A DNA stretch of 44,832 nucleotides from assembly GCA_018263435.1 (NCBI GenBank), contig JAANXD010000059.1:402-45233 (forward strand), written 5' to 3'. The notes beneath the pieces were generated by a model, which saw only the letters and a program-made list of their open reading frames with translations, was not told the DNA's origin and searched no databases. Made by a program: the position numbers and the translations under genes. The stretch is from Candidatus Scalindua arabica (GTDB lineage Bacteria; Planctomycetota; Brocadiia; Brocadiales; Scalinduaceae). Positions 42,866 through 44,832 of this stretch are shown piece after piece (position 1 is the stretch's first letter; each line of letters begins with the position of its first letter).

Positions 42866-43006
42866 ACTTTGAGTTTACTGTGCATTTTTGCCTGCCTGTG
42901 CGTAGCACGCAGACAGGCGGCAAATGAGTTGAGCCTCAAAGAGACGCAAAAGACACAAAAAAACTTAAATCAAGTTCATCGCTTATTGTAAGATATAATT
43001 TGGTTG
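42866..43006. repeat. 141-bp direct repeat, copy 1
   Basis: Identical over all 141 bases to 44333-44473. It contains a palindrome (TTTGCCTGCCTGTGCGT ... ACGCAGACAGGCGGCAAA) with outer CTTTGAG/CTCAAAG. Its right end lies within the last codons of the tumE-like gene. Confidence 0.95.
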
Positions 43007-43342
43007 AAAAGATTCTGATATTGTACCGTTTCGCAAATGCTTATGGTTGTAAAAAGTTAATTCAGGTTTATGTTTTGAATTATCATACCTGAATATCAAT
43101 TCACCATCCTTATTCTGATAATGGAAAGAATAGGAAAGCTTGTCAATCTTATAACGGACATCAAGATATTCAGTAAAGTAGAGAATAGATTCGTCAGAAA
43201 AAACAACGTATCCCTTAACAAGCCCAATTTTTTCAGTTCTTAAATCGTTTGTTAAGTCGAAACTGATTATCAAACCTGTTTTTGAATAATCGTTTATTGT
43301 CTTTAAAAAACCAGAGATATATTCAGTGAGCAACATATTCAA
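42983..43342 (-). CDS. TumE (DUF6516) family toxin, C-terminus probably altered
   Basis: A 119-residue protein with the family motifs YSFHYQNKDGELIFRYDNSKHKPEL and HNKHL-like histidines (FYNHKHLRNG). The upstream part is beta-rich. The C-terminus ends SESFQPNYILQ, and these last residues are encoded by the 141-bp repeat, whereas relatives usually continue with another helix. So the gene has probably lost its true 3' end. It overlaps its antitoxin gene by 20 bp. Confidence 0.75.
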   Translation of the reverse strand: MNMLLTEYISGFLKTINDYSKTGLIISFDLTNDLRTEKIGLVKGYVVFSDESILYFTEYLDVRYKIDKLSYSFHYQNKDGELIFRYDNSKHKPELTFYNHKHLRNGTISESFQPNYILQ

Positions 43343-43619
43343 TATCCTTTAGTTTGTTGAGTTCGTCCATAATCCTTTCTCTTATTTTCAATTCACCTGT
43401 CCACTGAACATACTCCCGGTCCCCATCTTTTAAATCTTCTGCCCTAAAATCTCTTAAGAATATACCGGAAGATGTATTGTATTTCTTTTCAAGTTTTTCA
43501 ATCTGCGCGTTTGTTTTTTTTAAACCTATTTCCATCCTTCTTACTTCTGCTGAAATAGCAGACTTTACAACATCCATCACTTTTCCCTTTTGGTCATCAT
43601 TAATTTCCAGTTTAATCAT
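43323..43619 (-). CDS. Antitoxin partner of the TumE-like toxin
   Basis: A 98-residue protein, highly charged and helical (VKSAISAEVRRMEIGLKKTNAQIEKLEKKYN), then SSGIFLRDFRAEDLKDGDREYVQWTGELKIRERIMDEL. It matches the organisation of TumA-type antitoxins, with a coiled-coil N-half. It overlaps the toxin gene by 20 bp. Another similarly organised pair lies at 11.4-12.1 kb. Confidence 0.7.
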   Translation of the reverse strand: MIKLEINDDQKGKVMDVVKSAISAEVRRMEIGLKKTNAQIEKLEKKYNTSSGIFLRDFRAEDLKDGDREYVQWTGELKIRERIMDELNKLKDIEYVAH

Positions 43620-43654
43620 TACGAAATCTCCTATGATAAATTTTTGAATATTTA

Positions 43655-44026
43655 TTATTTAATTGTACGAACCCGTAACCGTGTATCTTCAACCACAATT
43701 ATTACACCTTCAGTGATGTCTTGATCTATCACAAAAAGTTTTTCGAGTACATTAATTATATTGGATAATCCTAAGTTTTTTAGTCTCATATAAATTATGC
43801 CGTAACATGGAACTCCTTCATTGATAGCCAGAGTACCAAAATCAGAATCATGCGTCACAATAAACCTTTCTTCTGTACATGCTATCTTCATAAGATATTT
43901 GTCTTCAGTACCTTGCCAGCCTTTTTCTTTGACATCGGCTACATCAATATTGTTTTGCCTTAGGTAAGAAACAATAAGTGGCGACACATTCTCATCTGTC
44001 AGAACCTTTAAAGAACTAATTTTCAT
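43655..44026 (-). CDS. DUF5615 PIN-like toxin
   Basis: A 123-residue PIN-like nuclease-type protein. The N-terminal LTDENVSP (Asp11, Glu12) and the downstream FIVTHDSDFG (Asp60, Asp62) form the expected acidic site. Its ATG overlaps the stop of the DUF433 gene (TAATG). This makes a VapC45-like toxin-antitoxin pair. Target RNA is unknown. It lies between the two 141-bp repeats. Confidence 0.87.
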   Translation of the reverse strand: MKISSLKVLTDENVSPLIVSYLRQNNIDVADVKEKGWQGTEDKYLMKIACTEERFIVTHDSDFGTLAINEGVPCYGIIYMRLKNLGLSNIINVLEKLFVIDQDITEGVIIVVEDTRLRVRTIK

Positions 44027-44259
44027 TATGTACTTTCCAGTTCAAGAAAAATTTCATTCTTAAGGGCTTTTGCGGCATATTGGAGGCACGCATGAATATC
44101 ATCTTTTGTCAGGTGTGAATAATCTTGAAGTATTTGGTCTTCGGCAACTCCTGACGCTAAAAGTTCAAGGACAAATTCAACCGAAATTCTTGTACCTTTG
44201 ATAACCGGTTTTCCTCCAAGTATTTCTCTATTTGCAGTTATTCGATCTAATACATCCAT
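44026..44259 (-). CDS. DUF433 family antitoxin
   Basis: A 77-residue protein with the DUF433 signature ITANREILGGKPVIKGTRISVEFVLELLASG, then ILQDYSHLTKDDIHACLQYA, which forms a helix-turn-helix-like fold. GGAGGAGG lies 7 bases before the ATG. It overlaps the DUF5615 toxin gene by one base. It would repress its own operon and neutralise the toxin. Confidence 0.88.
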   Translation of the reverse strand: MDVLDRITANREILGGKPVIKGTRISVEFVLELLASGVAEDQILQDYSHLTKDDIHACLQYAAKALKNEIFLELEST

Positions 44260-44332
44260 TTTTAACCTCCTCCTTAATTATAGTTTAAATTTCCAGGAAA
44301 TTCCAAGACACAGCGGGCAAGAAAAACCCCAT

Positions 44333-44473
44333 ACTTTGAGTTTACTGTGCATTTTTGCCTGCCTGTGCGTAGCACGCAGACAGGCGGCAAATGAGTTGAG
44401 CCTCAAAGAGACGCAAAAGACACAAAAAAACTTAAATCAAGTTCATCGCTTATTGTAAGATATAATTTGGTTG
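44333..44473. repeat. 141-bp direct repeat, copy 2
   Basis: Identical to 42866-43006, in the same orientation, 1467 bp apart. Its right end lies inside a short truncated frame (44403-44543). Confidence 0.95.
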
Positions 44474-44543
44474 GGCTTTGTTTATTATTGTAGACAAATT
44501 CTTTCTTTTCGGCTTTTATACGATTGATTATGTTTGGTTCCAT
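44403..44543 (-). pseudogene. Truncated small gene entering the 141-bp repeat
   Basis: The frame starts MEPNIINRIKAEKKEFVYNN with AAGGAGA at an ideal distance, then SPTKLYLTISDELDLSFF and a stop inside the repeat. The strong ribosome binding site and protein-like first 37 residues suggest a real gene start whose 3' part was replaced by the repeat. I do not recognise a family. Confidence 0.45.
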
Positions 44544-44562
44544 GTTTCTCCTTTTCATATTT

Positions 44563-44590
44563 TAAAAAGTGTCTGTCCCTAATTTGTTTC
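44563..44590. repeat. Solo end of a GGGACAG-type repeat
   Basis: The complement reads ATTAGGGACAGACACTTTTT, resembling one arm of the hairpins at 13832 and 26276. No second arm is found nearby. The rest of 44544-44694 holds nothing I can identify. Confidence 0.35.
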
Positions 44591-44694
44591 AAAACAACGC
44601 CAGGGGATGACGTTATTTAATCTTCGGTGTCGTTATCATCGTCTTTTAGGCCATTCTCGATAAGTAATCATGAATCCAGTTATCTTCGACTTAT

Positions 44695-44832
44695 TCACCT
44701 AAATTTTATGCCATATTTGCCTCTTCCAGTTAAAACGACATATGTTATAAATAGTCCTATCGGCCCCAATAAAGCGAATACGAATGCCAATCCCTGATCA
44801 AACTCTCTTGCTTCTTCAGCAGATTCCGGATC
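44695..44832 (-). CDS. C-terminal fragment of a membrane protein (runs off the window)
   Basis: The last 45 codons of a gene that begins beyond the right edge. They read ESAEEAREFDQGLAFVFALL, then a hydrophobic helix (GPIGLFITYVVLTG) and a basic tail RGKYGIKFR. One membrane helix is evident. No family can be named. Confidence 0.45.
   Translation of the reverse strand, partial: DPESAEEAREFDQGLAFVFALLGPIGLFITYVVLTGRGKYGIKFR

Noticed and set aside
41610-44259. Complete named anti-phage defence system
   Set aside because: The block holds an AAA-DUF4143 gene and two toxin-antitoxin pairs in separate transcription units; no established multi-gene defence architecture could be recognised.
44198-44458. 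Plus-strand open frame across the DUF433 start and the 141-bp repeat
   Set aside because: It is antisense to the DUF433 gene and ends in the repeat; no ribosome binding site and no protein-like pattern.

Overview
This is a moderately AT-rich bacterial chromosomal segment of about 45 kb with roughly 40 convincing genes, one tRNA and an unusually dense population of short palindromic or mobile repeats. The gene set suggests a planctomycete-like organism, possibly an anammox-type lineage. It includes a UAP1-like nucleotidyl-sugar pyrophosphorylase, a Bpt-type aminoacyl-tRNA-protein transferase, a DUF4438 protein, a SurA_N/PpiD-like membrane protein, a geranylgeranyl-reductase-like flavoprotein, an orphan LarB and S23-type four-helix-bundle genes. 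The taxonomic placement is inference from gene content; no rRNA is present.

Layout. 1-5.4 kb: a UDP-sugar pyrophosphorylase and pgi, followed by hicBA, a pterin dehydratase and a YdcF-like envelope protein. 5.5-9.9 kb: murD and cca, separated by a REP-associated tyrosine transposase (RAYT) bounded by inverted repeats; cca is followed by a second, different RAYT surrounded by hairpin REP units. 9.9-13.9 kb: a Nudix hydrolase and an isochorismatase, then a low-GC accessory island (TumA/TumE-like pair, small hypothetical genes, hicB remnant) bounded by a second copy of the isochorismatase 3' end, then an alpha/beta hydrolase. 13.9-21.9 kb: a long minus-strand housekeeping run (surA/ppiD-like, ribF, tRNA-Phe, ctpA, tsaD, larB, nnrD and a small partner). 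22-26.3 kb: DUF4438, a single-domain protoglobin, a TPR protein and a rhodanese lipoprotein. 26.3-34.1 kb: a minus-strand sugar cluster, in transcription order glk, tkt, pgl, gnd, zwf. With pgi and the UDP-sugar enzyme at the left end, the window carries glucose phosphorylation, isomerisation, the whole oxidative pentose phosphate branch and nucleotide-sugar formation. 34.3-41.6 kb: a formylglycine-enzyme-fold protein, PilZ protein, YbdK ligase, pentapeptide-repeat protein, Bpt, DUF456 and the FAD reductase. 41.6-44.8 kb: a defence/toxin-like block (AAA-DUF4143 ATPase with a perfect 37-bp palindrome at its start, TumE/TumA, DUF5615/DUF433) carrying two identical 141-bp direct repeats.

The most unusual signal is the repeat fraction. 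One four-helix-bundle gene lies inside a palindromic element (29386-29868), and three gene-less copies of the same element occur at 17.4, 25.6 and 33.0 kb. RAYT 1 has a gene-less hairpin derivative at 26.3 kb, and RAYT 2 has an array of compensated hairpins. In two places the 3' tail of a gene (isochorismatase, ybdK) recurs 1.2-1.7 kb downstream with other genes between, which points to repeated insertion or deletion at gene ends.
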